From: Sphingomonadales bacterium UBA1936
Lineage (GTDB): Bacteria; Pseudomonadota; Alphaproteobacteria; Sphingomonadales; Sphingomonadaceae
Length of the DNA stretch: 6,404 bases
Assembly (NCBI GenBank): GCA_002336985.1
Contig: DDFE01000029.1
Span: forward strand, 1 to 6,404
Direction: 5' to 3'
The notes under the pieces are model-generated. The model was not told the DNA's origin. It ran no database searches and saw only the letters and a program-made list of their open reading frames with translations. Positions 6,371-6,404 of this stretch are shown in pieces. A program made the position numbers and the translations under genes. Position 1 is the stretch's first letter. Each line of letters starts with the position of its first letter.

Positions 6371-6391
6371 TTCCGAAACTCTGTTTCGGAA
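6371..6391. repeat. 9-bp inverted repeat near the right edge
   Basis: TTCCGAAAC (6371-6379), TCT, GTTTCGGAA (6383-6391) are exact reverse complements. An A-run follows on the plus strand, so on the minus strand six T's overlap the start of the dyad rather than follow it. That is not the arrangement of an intrinsic terminator in either direction. It may be an operator, a terminator using a different fold, or one unit of a dispersed small repeat. Confidence 0.45.
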
Positions 6392-6404
6392 AAAACGTCG
6401 AGCG

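Noticed and set aside
6103..6404. tRNA-Pro as an attachment site of a genomic island
   Set aside because: No integrase, no direct repeat of the tRNA 3' end elsewhere in the window, and the genes downstream of the tRNA are housekeeping genes.

Overview
The window is high-GC DNA whose gene families and protein style fit an alphaproteobacterium, most likely a sphingomonad (Sphingomonas or a close relative). This assignment rests on protein character, high G+C and gene content, not on a marker gene. Every gene I can support lies on the minus strand, so the biological reading direction runs from the right edge of the window to the left. No mobile element, CRISPR array, toxin-antitoxin pair or obvious defence system is visible.

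In transcription order: a tRNA-Pro(CGG) gene (6211-6287) with its leader and a candidate promoter lies at the right edge, next to a 9-bp inverted repeat of unknown role. After a 108-bp gap holding a second candidate promoter comes an NDUFA9-type atypical short-chain dehydrogenase/NAD-dependent epimerase (5176-6102). Six bases later begins uppP/bacA, the undecaprenyl-diphosphate phosphatase (4372-5169). These two genes look like one transcription unit.

A 146-bp intergenic region follows. It is rich in dyad symmetry: a stem-loop starting on the uppP stop codon and a perfect 10-bp inverted repeat (TATTAGGTCA, 7-base spacer, TGACCTAATA) just upstream of gltD.

The left two thirds hold a glutamate synthase (GOGAT) operon: gltD (small subunit, 2774-4225), a small exported protein of unknown function (2187-2777), and gltB (large subunit, first 730 residues, running off the left edge). 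The three genes are stitched together by 4-base stop/start overlaps (GTGA, then ATGA), so their translation is probably coupled. GltB and GltD together convert glutamine and 2-oxoglutarate to two glutamates using NADPH, the second half of the ammonia assimilation cycle.

The most interesting item is the middle gene. It is clearly lower in G+C than its neighbours, uses codons rare in them (ATA, TTA, CTA, AGG), carries an N-terminal signal sequence and four cysteines, matches no family I recognise, and yet sits exactly in register between the two subunits of a cytoplasmic enzyme. The two other observations worth checking are the gltD-upstream dyad and an 11-bp complementarity that pairs the tRNA-Pro leader with the encoded ACCA end.
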